10,536 nucleotides of DNA from DASRTE01 sp035253685. GTDB taxonomy: Bacteria > Actinomycetota > Actinomycetes > Jiangellales > Jiangellaceae. The stretch spans positions 1 to 10,536 of the forward strand of contig DATFBR010000023.1 of NCBI GenBank assembly GCA_035253685.1, written 5' to 3'. Under the pieces are notes generated by a model that searched no databases, was not told the DNA's origin, and saw only the letters and a program-made list of their open reading frames with translations. The position numbers and the translations under genes are program-made. This document shows positions 1 through 6,194 of this stretch, in pieces (the first letter of the stretch is position 1; each line of letters begins with the position of its first letter).

Positions 1-1105
1 TGGTTCCGTAGTCGAGCAGAGCTCCGGAGGCAGGATCGGTAAGCAGGCGGCGCCAGATGCCGTGCCCGGCGATCCGGCGAGCCACCGACGCCGGGACCGG
101 CCCGTATCCTTCGAGCTCGCCGGGTGCGTCACCGAGTCCGATGAGAGTGCTGAAAGGGACGGTGATGTTGACGGTGGCGGCTCGCCCATGTCGCTTGCCC
201 AACCGCGTATCCTCCTGGCCGCATTGGCCGCCGAGGTGCCCGGACTCCAGCGACGACCAGGCGAGCTGCGCCAGGACGTCGACGCGCACCTGATCGGCGG
301 TGCGGGCGTCGGCGGGGTTCTCGCGGCTGAGAGCGTCCACCGCCGCGTCGAGCATCACCCGGATCGCCGTGATGTCTTCGGCGGGGCCATAGATGCCGAG
401 CCAAGCCATTCCGTCCGGGGACGGGCTGTAGTCGACGCGGCGTTGCTCGCAGGCGCGCTCGTGCCGCTCTTCCAGGGTCTTCGGAGCAAGGGCGGCGACA
501 GCGCGGGCAATCGCGTCACGGTGCTGGCGCAACGACCGGCGGCCCGCCTTCGGTAACACGCGGGCCTCCACTTCGGCGACCAAGCCGCGACGGAGACCGT
601 CGGGCGTCACCACCTCGCCGGTGTACCGGTCGCATGCACCGTCCGCCGGGTCGAGCTGGCGAACCCCCACGGCCAACGCGGCAGCTTTCGAGTAGTCGAT
701 CTCGCCGTCGTGCAGGGCAGCCACTGTGTCCGGCAGCTCGTCGACCAGCTGGACCGCCGTGATCACGCGGTCACAGGCCGTGGACGGGGCCATACCGAGG
801 CGGGCGGCCAGCAGCTGGCCGGCCGCACGGACGGGGGTGAAGCCGTGCCGGGCGGCCTCAGGCGCGTGGCAGACCGGGTTCTGGGCGAGTGCGGCCGTGG
901 CCGCCACTTCGACCGCATCCGCCCATGCCTTCAGGCGACGGCACGCGGCTGCAATCTCGACCAGGTCGTATCCGTCAGTGACCGAAGCGGGGTCGATCCG
1001 ATGGACGAACGCCGCCAACTCCGGCCCCGGCGCGAGCCCCTCCAATCCGGCCAGCCCGGGGGCGTCGGGGGACCGGGAATCGTCGGAGGCTGCGGATTCG
1101 AACAT
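1..1105 (-). CDS. DUF222 / 13E12-repeat family protein (3' end beyond window)
   Basis: About 368 N-terminal residues are visible; the reading frame stays open to base 1, so the C-terminus is cut off by the window. The N-terminus (MFESAASDD) and a helical central region containing VEVAATAAL, LGMAPSTACDRV and LDAAVDALSR are typical of DUF222, the domain of the actinobacterial 13E12 family. Full-length members usually end in an HNH nuclease domain. That domain would lie left of base 1 and is not seen, so nuclease activity is only an expectation. The family occurs in many copies in mycobacteria and relatives and behaves like a repeated, possibly mobile gene. I chose the ATG at 1105 because a TAGACT -10-like element lies 7 bases before it, suggesting a leaderless transcript. 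An in-frame ATG at 1135 is the alternative. No convincing Shine-Dalgarno precedes either start. A LexA-type box overlaps the start. Confidence 0.85.
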   Translation of the reverse strand, partial: MFESAASDDSRSPDAPGLAGLEGLAPGPELAAFVHRIDPASVTDGYDLVEIAAACRRLKAWADAVEVAATAALAQNPVCHAPEAARHGFTPVRAAGQLLAARLGMAPSTACDRVITAVQLVDELPDTVAALHDGEIDYSKAAALAVGVRQLDPADGACDRYTGEVVTPDGLRRGLVAEVEARVLPKAGRRSLRQHRDAIARAVAALAPKTLEERHERACEQRRVDYSPSPDGMAWLGIYGPAEDITAIRVMLDAAVDALSRENPADARTADQVRVDVLAQLAWSSLESGHLGGQCGQEDTRLGKRHGRAATVNITVPFSTLIGLGDAPGELEGYGPVPASVARRIAGHGIWRRLLTDPASGALLDYGT

Positions 1106-1113
1106 GTGTACGA
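1098..1113 (-). promoter_or_regulatory. Candidate LexA (SOS) box over the start of the DUF222 gene
   Basis: Read on the minus strand the site is TCGTAC-ACAT-GTTCGA. It differs at one position from the actinobacterial SOS consensus TCGAAC-N4-GTTCGA. It covers the ATG at 1105 and abuts the -10-like hexamer, so bound LexA would block transcription initiation. Several 13E12-family genes of Mycobacterium tuberculosis are known to carry SOS boxes and respond to DNA damage, which supports the assignment. The match is seen in the sequence; binding is inferred. Confidence 0.6.
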
Positions 1114-1118
1114 GTCTA
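1113..1118 (-). promoter_or_regulatory. Candidate -10 element (TAGACT) for leaderless DUF222 transcript
   Basis: On the minus strand TAGACT fits the actinobacterial TAnnnT -10 pattern. It ends 7 bases before the ATG at 1105, which would place the transcription start at or next to the A of the start codon. No good -35 hexamer is present at 17-18 bases, so the call rests on the -10 and on its overlap with the SOS-like box. Confidence 0.35.
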
Positions 1119-1241
1119 ATTGCCACTACCGACATGATGATCCGTCTGTCCACAAGGCCCGGTGAACGCAGAAGAGGCTCCGTCGTCGCAGATCCGCCAC
1201 AGGCTCATGCCCTCAGCGTTCGGACGAAATGCCGCGCCGAG

Positions 1242-1289
1242 GGCGAGGTGGTTGTCAACGTGACCTCCGGTGCGGGCTCGCTGGCGTCG
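1242..1289 (+). pseudogene. Short-chain dehydrogenase (SDR) gene fragment
   Basis: The plus-strand frame here reads GEVVVNVTSGAGSLAS. This matches the strand-5 region of classical SDR enzymes (typically IVNVSSGAGSL), which ends at the catalytic serine. No Rossmann glycine motif lies upstream and no YxxxK motif lies downstream, and the frame turns into low-quality sequence after SLAS. I therefore read it as a short relic, not a functional gene. SDR genes often sit near SnoaL-like genes, which fits the neighbour at 1347-1760. The match is only about 16 residues, so chance similarity is possible. Confidence 0.35.
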
Positions 1290-1346
1290 TCGTTGGAAGG
1301 TGCTCGGCACCACCGACTTCAACATCCACGTCGTCCGGGCCTGATC

Positions 1347-1760
1347 TCAGGGTTCGAGCCCCAGCTGGCGCAGGCGGCCCCGCGTATCCTCCAGGCCCCA
1401 GGCACTCACGATGCGGCCGTCGGCGATGCGGAAGATGTAGACCTCCGCCACGTCGGTGAAACGCCTGCCGGTCGGAGGATGGCCCAGCCACGTGCCGCTG
1501 TGGGTGCCGGAGCAGGAGAAGCGGCCCACCACGGTGTCGTTCTCGGCGATCAGGTCGTCGATGCGCATATGGACTTCGCTGAACGACGCGAGGAACGGCT
1601 CGATCCACCGCCGTGCGGCGGGCGCCAGCCGCTGGTCGTAGAGCTCGTCGACGACGTCAAGGCGGCGGTTGTTCAGCACCTCCTGGACCAGCCTGCGCAC
1701 CAGACCCTTGTTCGTATCGACGGTCCGCGCGCTCTCCGGAACGTGCTCGGGCGAGGTCAT
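1347..1760 (-). CDS. SnoaL-like / NTF2-fold polyketide cyclase-family protein
   Basis: A 137-residue protein of typical length for SnoaL-like (ester cyclase) proteins of the NTF2 fold, a cone-shaped alpha+beta barrel with a hydrophobic pocket. Family features are an N-terminal helix (NKGLVRRLVQEVLNNRRLD, residues 17-35), a strand DLIAENDTVVGRF (69-81), the conserved GTHSGTWLGHPPTGRR segment (85-100) and the closing strand IFRIADGRIVSAWGLED (109-125). Relatives range from true polyketide cyclases to uncharacterised small-molecule enzymes or binding proteins; the substrate cannot be read from sequence. I chose the ATG at 1760 because it forms a 4-base ATGA overlap with the stop of the upstream small membrane protein and because the homologous region begins soon after it. 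No Shine-Dalgarno is evident, consistent with translational coupling. A longer in-frame extension reaches 1919, but that part is the shadow of the membrane-protein gene. Confidence 0.8.
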   Translation of the reverse strand: MTSPEHVPESARTVDTNKGLVRRLVQEVLNNRRLDVVDELYDQRLAPAARRWIEPFLASFSEVHMRIDDLIAENDTVVGRFSCSGTHSGTWLGHPPTGRRFTDVAEVYIFRIADGRIVSAWGLEDTRGRLRQLGLEP

Positions 1761-1900
1761 GCCGGCCGCGGCGCATACATGATGACGGCGACGCCGGCCA
1801 GGCAGATCGCCGCTCCGACGCCTTGCCAGACCAACCAGGTACCGCCGATCTCGGCAGCGGCGGCGAGTGCGAACAGTGCGACTGATCTGGCGAGATTCAT
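1757..1900 (-). CDS. Internally deleted UPF0060 / YnfA-family membrane protein (47 aa)
   Basis: A 47-codon frame starting at the ATG at 1900. Its first half (ALFALAAAAEIGGTWLVWQG) matches the conserved N-terminal membrane helix of UPF0060/YnfA proteins. Its last part (GAAICLAGVAVIMYAPRP) matches their C-terminal helix and ending. Family members are about 105-110 residues with four membrane helices; here the middle of about 60 residues, holding helices 2 and 3, is missing while the frame is kept. YnfA-type proteins are related to small multidrug-resistance transporters, and some are linked to efflux. This short form probably lacks that function, but it may still be translated: the TGA overlaps the ATG of the SnoaL-like gene, and AGG lies 8 bases before its own start. 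It could be a decayed gene or a two-helix miniprotein. The family match is strong; the status is uncertain. Confidence 0.65.
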   Translation of the reverse strand: MNLARSVALFALAAAAEIGGTWLVWQGVGAAICLAGVAVIMYAPRPA

Positions 1901-2096
1901 GACGGCAGCCTAGGAACACGGCGGCCTGCCTGACAGTTGCCGGCCATTGAGACTGTATGGGCCGGCCAGGGGTGGCCGACGGGTCGCGAAGTCAGCTTCC
2001 AACTGATCTCTCTGGTCCTCCTCCACGAGGCGTGTATCTGCCGGCGGGCCGTGTGCTCTTGTTACCGACGGTTCGTTGGGGGAAGCGGGGCTCGAC
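1901..2096. promoter_or_regulatory. Divergent intergenic region with likely promoters for both sides
   Basis: These 196 bases separate the minus-strand small membrane gene from the plus-strand ATPase operon and should hold promoters for both. On the plus strand CTGACA (1930-1935, five of six matches to TTGACA) lies 18 bases before TGTATG (1954-1959), a weak -10. No stronger pair was found. A 16-base inverted repeat follows at 1963-1978. GCGGGG at 2085-2090 is the ribosome binding site for the ATPase gene. No convincing coding sequence is present here. Confidence 0.35.
1963..1978. repeat. Perfect 6-bp inverted repeat CGGCCA-GGGG-TGGCCG
   Basis: Two 6-base arms separated by GGGG form a perfect palindrome just downstream of the candidate promoter for the ATPase-protease operon. 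It could be an operator for a dimeric repressor or a small hairpin in the leader RNA. Palindromes of this size are fairly common in GC-rich DNA, so its role is only a possibility. Confidence 0.3.
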
Positions 2097-3230
2097 ATGC
2101 CTCTTACCGATCAGGACTGGACCCTGGTCCGGTGCCTCGTCGTCGACCATCTGGTTGCGACGGCGAACCCGTATGCCGTTCTGCAGGACTACTTCCCCGA
2201 CCACGTCGACCTGTGGCCGGTCACCCAGGTGGCCAGCGAGAACGCCGACACAGTGGTCAGTGCGGCGAAGTCGGCAAGTCTGGCGGATCCGTCACCGCTG
2301 TCGATCCAGTTGCTCGAGGTGCTGTCGAAGCTCGACACGATCAAGGTGCTGCCCGACATCGACAAGGTGACCGCCTATCTTCAGCGCCTCCGGGCCGAGA
2401 AGGCAGCGCTTGTCCAGGACGACCCGTTCTCGGCCTGCATCCTCCCCGGATCCGGCGAGGTGTTCATCGACCGCGTCCCGCTGCGCGCGTCGGTGCGGCT
2501 GCTGGTCGACCCACCCGACGGAATTCCCGAGCCGCTCGTGCTCCGCGTCAGCGGCGAACGCAGCACCGGCAAGTCCTACACGTTCTCCCTGCTCCAACAC
2601 CTCTCGGACCGGTGCGGCATCCAGCCGGCGAAGGTCATCGTCGGCAAGACGAGCACGGCCGGGGACGTCCTGCGGGACTTCGCCGTCCGGGTGGCGGCTC
2701 CTGGCGCGCGGCCGGATCCCGTCGACGACCCGGCGAAGCGGCTGCGCTACTGGGCTCTGTGGTTGGTGGAGCAGGCCAGGCGGTCCTCGCCGACGCGACC
2801 GTGGTGGTTCGTGATCGACCAGTGCAACGACCTGGAGCCGACATCCGAGGTGGTGGAGCTGATCGCGCAGCTGGCGATCGCCATCGCGGAGGTGACACCG
2901 CATCCCGCCGAACGCCGACCGCGGCTGGTGCTGCTCGGATACGGCGACGACTTCGCCGACCTGCCGGTGCCGCGCAAGCAGGTCCATCCCGATCAGGTCC
3001 GCCGGGCCAGCGAGGCGGACGTCAGGACGTTCTTCGCTCAATACTTCCGGGAGGCGGCGAAGCGGAGCCAGGGTTCGGAGACCGTCGACGAGACGGCCCT
3101 CGGACAGCACGTGGCGATCGCCGCCGAGCAGGTGCTCCGCGAGGCGGCAGAGGCCGAGCAAGCCGGACGCTCGTACATGCTCGCGCTCGCCAGGGCGGCC
3201 GAGGGGGCCGTCGATGTCTTCGCCGCTTGA
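2097..3230 (+). CDS. P-loop ATPase with N-terminal EAD-like helical domain, first gene of conflict-type operon
   Basis: A 377-residue predicted cytoplasmic protein. Residues 1-100 are helical (DWTLVRCLVVDHLV, then DPSPLSIQLLEVLSKL) and resemble an effector-associated-type adaptor domain. A P-loop NTPase follows, with Walker A G-E-R-S-T-G-K-S at 153-160 and a Walker B-like segment WWFVIDQCNDL in which D241 is the likely magnesium ligand. A further strand, RLVLLGYGDD, comes next. No effector domain and no membrane segment is visible. The ATG at 2097 is preceded by GCGGGG with a 6-base spacer; an in-frame TTG at 2076 is less likely. The 3' end overlaps the next gene by 17 bases, so both ATPases are probably made together. 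Best guess is a regulatory or coupling ATPase that links the large STAND protein to the proteases. The ATPase assignment is firm; the EAD reading and the role are inferred. Confidence 0.8.
   Translation: MPLTDQDWTLVRCLVVDHLVATANPYAVLQDYFPDHVDLWPVTQVASENADTVVSAAKSASLADPSPLSIQLLEVLSKLDTIKVLPDIDKVTAYLQRLRAEKAALVQDDPFSACILPGSGEVFIDRVPLRASVRLLVDPPDGIPEPLVLRVSGERSTGKSYTFSLLQHLSDRCGIQPAKVIVGKTSTAGDVLRDFAVRVAAPGARPDPVDDPAKRLRYWALWLVEQARRSSPTRPWWFVIDQCNDLEPTSEVVELIAQLAIAIAEVTPHPAERRPRLVLLGYGDDFADLPVPRKQVHPDQVRRASEADVRTFFAQYFREAAKRSQGSETVDETALGQHVAIAAEQVLREAAEAEQAGRSYMLALARAAEGAVDVFAA
3201..3207 (+). promoter_or_regulatory. Ribosome binding site GAGGGGG for the STAND ATPase gene
   Basis: GAGGGGG lies 6 bases before the ATG at 3214, inside the last codons of the upstream ATPase gene. 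It supports this start and shows that the second gene can be initiated on its own as well as by coupling. Confidence 0.6.
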
Positions 3231-6186
3231 CCGGCCTCCGGAGGACTTCGCCGCCCGCCTGCGCGAGCGGTTGCAGGCTCAGCGCGGCGCCGACGTCGAG
3301 CCGGCGGCCGATCGGGTCGAGTACCGCAAGGCGGCGGCGCTGCTGACCAGCTTCGACCCCACCCAGCTCAGGCGCCCCGGCGACCAGTCGGTCGGCGGTG
3401 CGGTCCTCCACCTCGTCGACGACTGCGAGACGCGCGGCGGACGCTCGGGTCAGGCGTGGTCACTTCGACCCGATGTCCGCGAGCAGACGCTGCGTTCGCT
3501 GGCCGGGCCGGACGAGGCGCTGCGCATGCTGGAGGCGAACGTCGCGACGGGTCCGGAACACAGCACGGAGTGGGCCGTTCTCGCCTACCTGCGGGGGCAG
3601 GCACCGGCCGTCGAGTCGGCCGACATCGACACGCTGTGCCACATCCGCGAGGCGGTCGGCTGGCTCTCCCTCGTTCCCAGGGTGACCGGGCTTCCGGCCG
3701 AGGACGACCTGGCTCGGCTGCTGGAGAACCGCAGGCTCCTGGAGCCGCTCGAGTCCCTGCTTCGGCACCGCTTCGAGGGGCGGACCCGCGAGCTGGAGCG
3801 CTTGCGCGCCCACGTCGGCGTGCTGCCCGCGACGACATGGCGTGGCAGGGTCACCGGCTACGGCCGTGCCTTGACGGCGAAGGCAGGACGCACGAAGACG
3901 CCCCTACCGCTGGTGGTGTTCGGCCCCGGCGGCATCGGCAAGAGCACGCTGGTGGCGCGGTTCCTGCTCGACCATGTATCCCGCCGCGACGTCAGATTCC
4001 CGTTCAGCTACGTGGATTTCGAACGGGCGACGGTGTCGATACACGAGCCCATGACGATGCTCGAGGAGATGGCCCGTCAGCTCGCGGTGCAGTATCCGCA
4101 GCACGCTGCGATCTTCAGCTCGCTTGCGGGCCGGTTCCGCGACGCTGCACGTCGGCACCGCGACGACGAGGCGGAGACCGACGAGTGGCAGGCGATCGCG
4201 ACGACGCGGACGCTCGGGCGCGGCGTCCACTACCAGCAGCACGTGAGCGCGCGCGACGACGACGCCCGCGCCGCGGCCGAACTCGGCATGGCCGTGCGGA
4301 TCGCCACCGGGTCGACAGCGGAGGACCACCTGCCATTCCTGATCGTGCTGGACTCCTTTGAGGAGGCGCAGTACCGGGCATCTCCGGTGCTCGACCGCAT
4401 GTGGGCGATGCTCAACGCCCTGACCAGCATCTATCCGGACACCCGGGTCGTGGTGGCAGGACGTGCACCGGTCGCGCACCCCAACGTCGCGGTCGACGAC
4501 ATCCCGACGATCGAGCTCGGCGAACTCGACCCCGATGCCGCCGTGAGATTCCTTTCATCCCGCGGTATCGCCGGACCGGTGGCCAACGCCATTGTCGAGC
4601 GGATCGGGGGCAGCCCGCTGAGCCTGCACCTCGCCGCGAACGTCGCGATGCGCATGGGCATCGCCGGCGACACCGGCGAGTGGATCCGGACCGTGCCGGC
4701 GCGCCGGCGCCGGCTGCTGGGGACCGTCGACGACATGCTCATCCAGGGCGTCCTGTACGACCGGCTGCTCAAGCACATCACCAACGACGAGGTGCGACGA
4801 CTCGCTCACCCGGGGCTGGTCCTCCGCCGAATCACGCCGGAGATCATCCGCGACGTGCTCGCGCGCCACTGCGGCGTCTCGGTGCCGGACCTGGACCGGG
4901 CCCGTGAGCTGTTCGCGGAGATGGCCAGGGAGCTCGACCTTGTCGACATGGTGGCACCCGAGGTCCTGCAGCACCGACCGGACGTACGCCGGGTCATGCT
5001 GCGCCTGCTCGAGAAGGACAAGACCTCCATGAGCAGGGCGGTCGAGCTGAGTGCCGTCGGCTACTACGCACGTTCCGACCAGCCGGCGGACCGTGCCGAG
5101 GAGCTTTATCACCGGTTGCGGCTGGCCGACGACCCGCGTGCGATCAAGCAGCGCTGGATGCCCGAGGCTGCGCTGTACCTCGGCAGCGCCGACGCCGAGT
5201 TACCGCCCCGCAGCGCCAGGCTGCTCGCCCGGCTCCGTCAGGACGTCCCGGACGACCTCGTGGACGAGGCCGAGCAGCTCGAGTGGGAGCGGACGACGGC
5301 GGCCGAAGTCGAGAACCTGCTGGCCCAGGGATACGTCGTCCACGCACTGGAGGTGCTGGACGCGCGCCGGCCGTGGACCGTCTGCAGCCCCCTGCACGCC
5401 CTGTTCGCCGACGCGCTGATCCGCAGCGGCCGGGTGAGCGAGGCCCAGCAAGCAGTGTCGGCCGCGCTGGACGAGCCCGGAGTGGACCGGTGCGGCGACG
5501 CGTACTTCGAGCTGCTGCTGGTCTCAGCCCAGGCCGCCGCGGCGGCCGGGAACACCGAAGCGGCCGACACCGACCTTCAGCAGGCCGAGCGTGTGGCCAC
5601 CAGCCTCGGCCGGGACCTCGACGCGCTCGGAGCGATGCTCCAACGTGCCCAGTTGCACGGATCGATCCGTAGCCCGGAGGAGGAGGCGGTGGACGCGGCC
5701 CTGGCCAGAAGGGTCGAATCCGTGCCCGCGAAGACGTTGGCCAGCCGGCCCATGCTGTTCCGCGCGATCGCGTCGGAGGTGGGCGAACGCGCACCCCGGG
5801 TGCTGGCGCACGCCCTCGACCTGGTCGGGCTGCCGTCGGGATCGGACCGTCCGCTGGCGATGCTGGCAGAGTCGATCGTCGGCACCCTCGCGGCCAAACC
5901 CGCGGTGGCGGAGGCGTTGCGGCGGCTCGGCCGCACCGTCCCGATCCGGGAGATGGAAGACGACGCGAAGGTCCCCGAGGTGATGGGCGTCCTGAAGGAG
6001 GCCCGGCGCAACGGGTCCCTCGAGCGGTTTGCCAAGGAGCTGCTCACGATCAGTGACGACAGCGGACGGCTGCGGTCGGGCATCGCGGCGGCGATGTCGA
6101 CCACACCGGTGACGTTCGAGCCGGCACCGGTGACATCGGTCCACGCCCACGGATCTGCCCCAGGAACCTCGGCGGCGAGAGGTTAG
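3214..6186 (+). CDS. Large STAND (NACHT/AP-ATPase-like) NTPase with C-terminal TPR-like repeats
   Basis: A 990-residue protein. Residues 1-185 form an N-terminal region of unknown family, ending at a typical pre-NTPase boundary (FEGRTRELERL). The NTPase core has Walker A G-P-G-G-I-G-K-S-T (237-245), Walker B FLIVLDSFEEAQ (D380), a sensor-like strand TRVVVAGRAPV and the STAND GxP-type motif GGSPLSLHLA (from 465). A winged-helix-like region covers about 505-610 (LLKHITNDEVRRLAHPGLVL). Residues 610-900 are alpha-helical repeats of TPR type (for example HALEVLDARRPW and DALIRSGRVSEAQQAVSAAL). The tail is probably disordered. STAND proteins are switches: repeats sense a ligand, and ATP-driven oligomerisation activates an effector. 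No effector domain is fused here, so the neighbouring proteases are the likely outputs. The Walker A to B distance (about 140 residues) is unusually long. A SARP-type transcription factor was considered, but there is no DNA-binding or activation domain at the N-terminus. Confidence 0.87.
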   Translation: MSSPLDRPPEDFAARLRERLQAQRGADVEPAADRVEYRKAAALLTSFDPTQLRRPGDQSVGGAVLHLVDDCETRGGRSGQAWSLRPDVREQTLRSLAGPDEALRMLEANVATGPEHSTEWAVLAYLRGQAPAVESADIDTLCHIREAVGWLSLVPRVTGLPAEDDLARLLENRRLLEPLESLLRHRFEGRTRELERLRAHVGVLPATTWRGRVTGYGRALTAKAGRTKTPLPLVVFGPGGIGKSTLVARFLLDHVSRRDVRFPFSYVDFERATVSIHEPMTMLEEMARQLAVQYPQHAAIFSSLAGRFRDAARRHRDDEAETDEWQAIATTRTLGRGVHYQQHVSARDDDARAAAELGMAVRIATGSTAEDHLPFLIVLDSFEEAQYRASPVLDRMWAMLNALTSIYPDTRVVVAGRAPVAHPNVAVDDIPTIELGELDPDAAVRFLSSRGIAGPVANAIVERIGGSPLSLHLAANVAMRMGIAGDTGEWIRTVPARRRRLLGTVDDMLIQGVLYDRLLKHITNDEVRRLAHPGLVLRRITPEIIRDVLARHCGVSVPDLDRARELFAEMARELDLVDMVAPEVLQHRPDVRRVMLRLLEKDKTSMSRAVELSAVGYYARSDQPADRAEELYHRLRLADDPRAIKQRWMPEAALYLGSADAELPPRSARLLARLRQDVPDDLVDEAEQLEWERTTAAEVENLLAQGYVVHALEVLDARRPWTVCSPLHALFADALIRSGRVSEAQQAVSAALDEPGVDRCGDAYFELLLVSAQAAAAAGNTEAADTDLQQAERVATSLGRDLDALGAMLQRAQLHGSIRSPEEEAVDAALARRVESVPAKTLASRPMLFRAIASEVGERAPRVLAHALDLVGLPSGSDRPLAMLAESIVGTLAAKPAVAEALRRLGRTVPIREMEDDAKVPEVMGVLKEARRNGSLERFAKELLTISDDSGRLRSGIAAAMSTTPVTFEPAPVTSVHAHGSAPGTSAARG

Positions 6187-6188
6187 GG
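6185..6188 (+). promoter_or_regulatory. Ribosome binding site AGGG deciding the GTG start at 6195
   Basis: AGGG overlaps the TAG stop of the STAND gene and lies 6 bases before the GTG at 6195. This spacing, together with the start of the recognisable N-terminal domain, supports the GTG as the start of the first protease. Confidence 0.45.
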
Positions 6189-6194
6189 CCGGCA

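Larger units (their letters stand above)
1106..1346. other. Gene-poor spacer with debris between DUF222 and SnoaL-like genes
   Basis: This 241-base stretch has no intact gene of its own. It includes the promoter zone of the DUF222 gene at its left end. Plus-strand remnants lie at 1242-1344: a dehydrogenase-like fragment in one frame, then a short open stretch in another frame that ends in a stop at 1342-1344 (residues VLGTTDFNIHVVRA). The latter reads like a plausible protein tail but I cannot assign it to a family. The content suggests decay or past rearrangement. Confidence 0.5.

Noticed and set aside
1299..1311. Small hairpin GGTGC-TCG-GCACC as a terminator
   Set aside because: Only five base pairs with no U tract, lying within gene debris; expected by chance in this base composition.
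726..1913. Long plus-strand open frame of 395 codons
   Set aside because: It runs antisense through the DUF222 gene, the SnoaL-like gene and the UPF0060 remnant. Its translation is low-complexity, apart from the short SDR-like fragment reported separately.
1761..1919. N-terminal extension of the SnoaL-like protein to an ATG at 1919
   Set aside because: The extension is Arg-rich and lies out of frame over the UPF0060 remnant. The family homology begins after the ATG at 1760.
2076..2096. TTG start for the first ATPase, 7 codons upstream of the ATG
   Set aside because: It would use up the purine-rich ribosome binding site as coding sequence, while the ATG at 2097 has GCGGGG at 6-base spacing.
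2292..3161. Minus-strand open frame of 289 codons inside the first ATPase gene
   Set aside because: An antisense shadow typical of high-GC DNA, rich in Arg, His and Leu, with no domain pattern.
1937..3346. Plus-strand open frame of 469 codons overlapping the first ATPase gene
   Set aside because: It is a frame shadow made of Arg/Gly/Ala/Pro-rich sequence. The overlapping frame from 2097 carries Walker motifs, a ribosome binding site and proper operon spacing.
3214..6186. The STAND protein as a SARP/AfsR-type transcription regulator
   Set aside because: There is no N-terminal OmpR-like winged helix or bacterial activation domain, and the genes downstream encode proteases.
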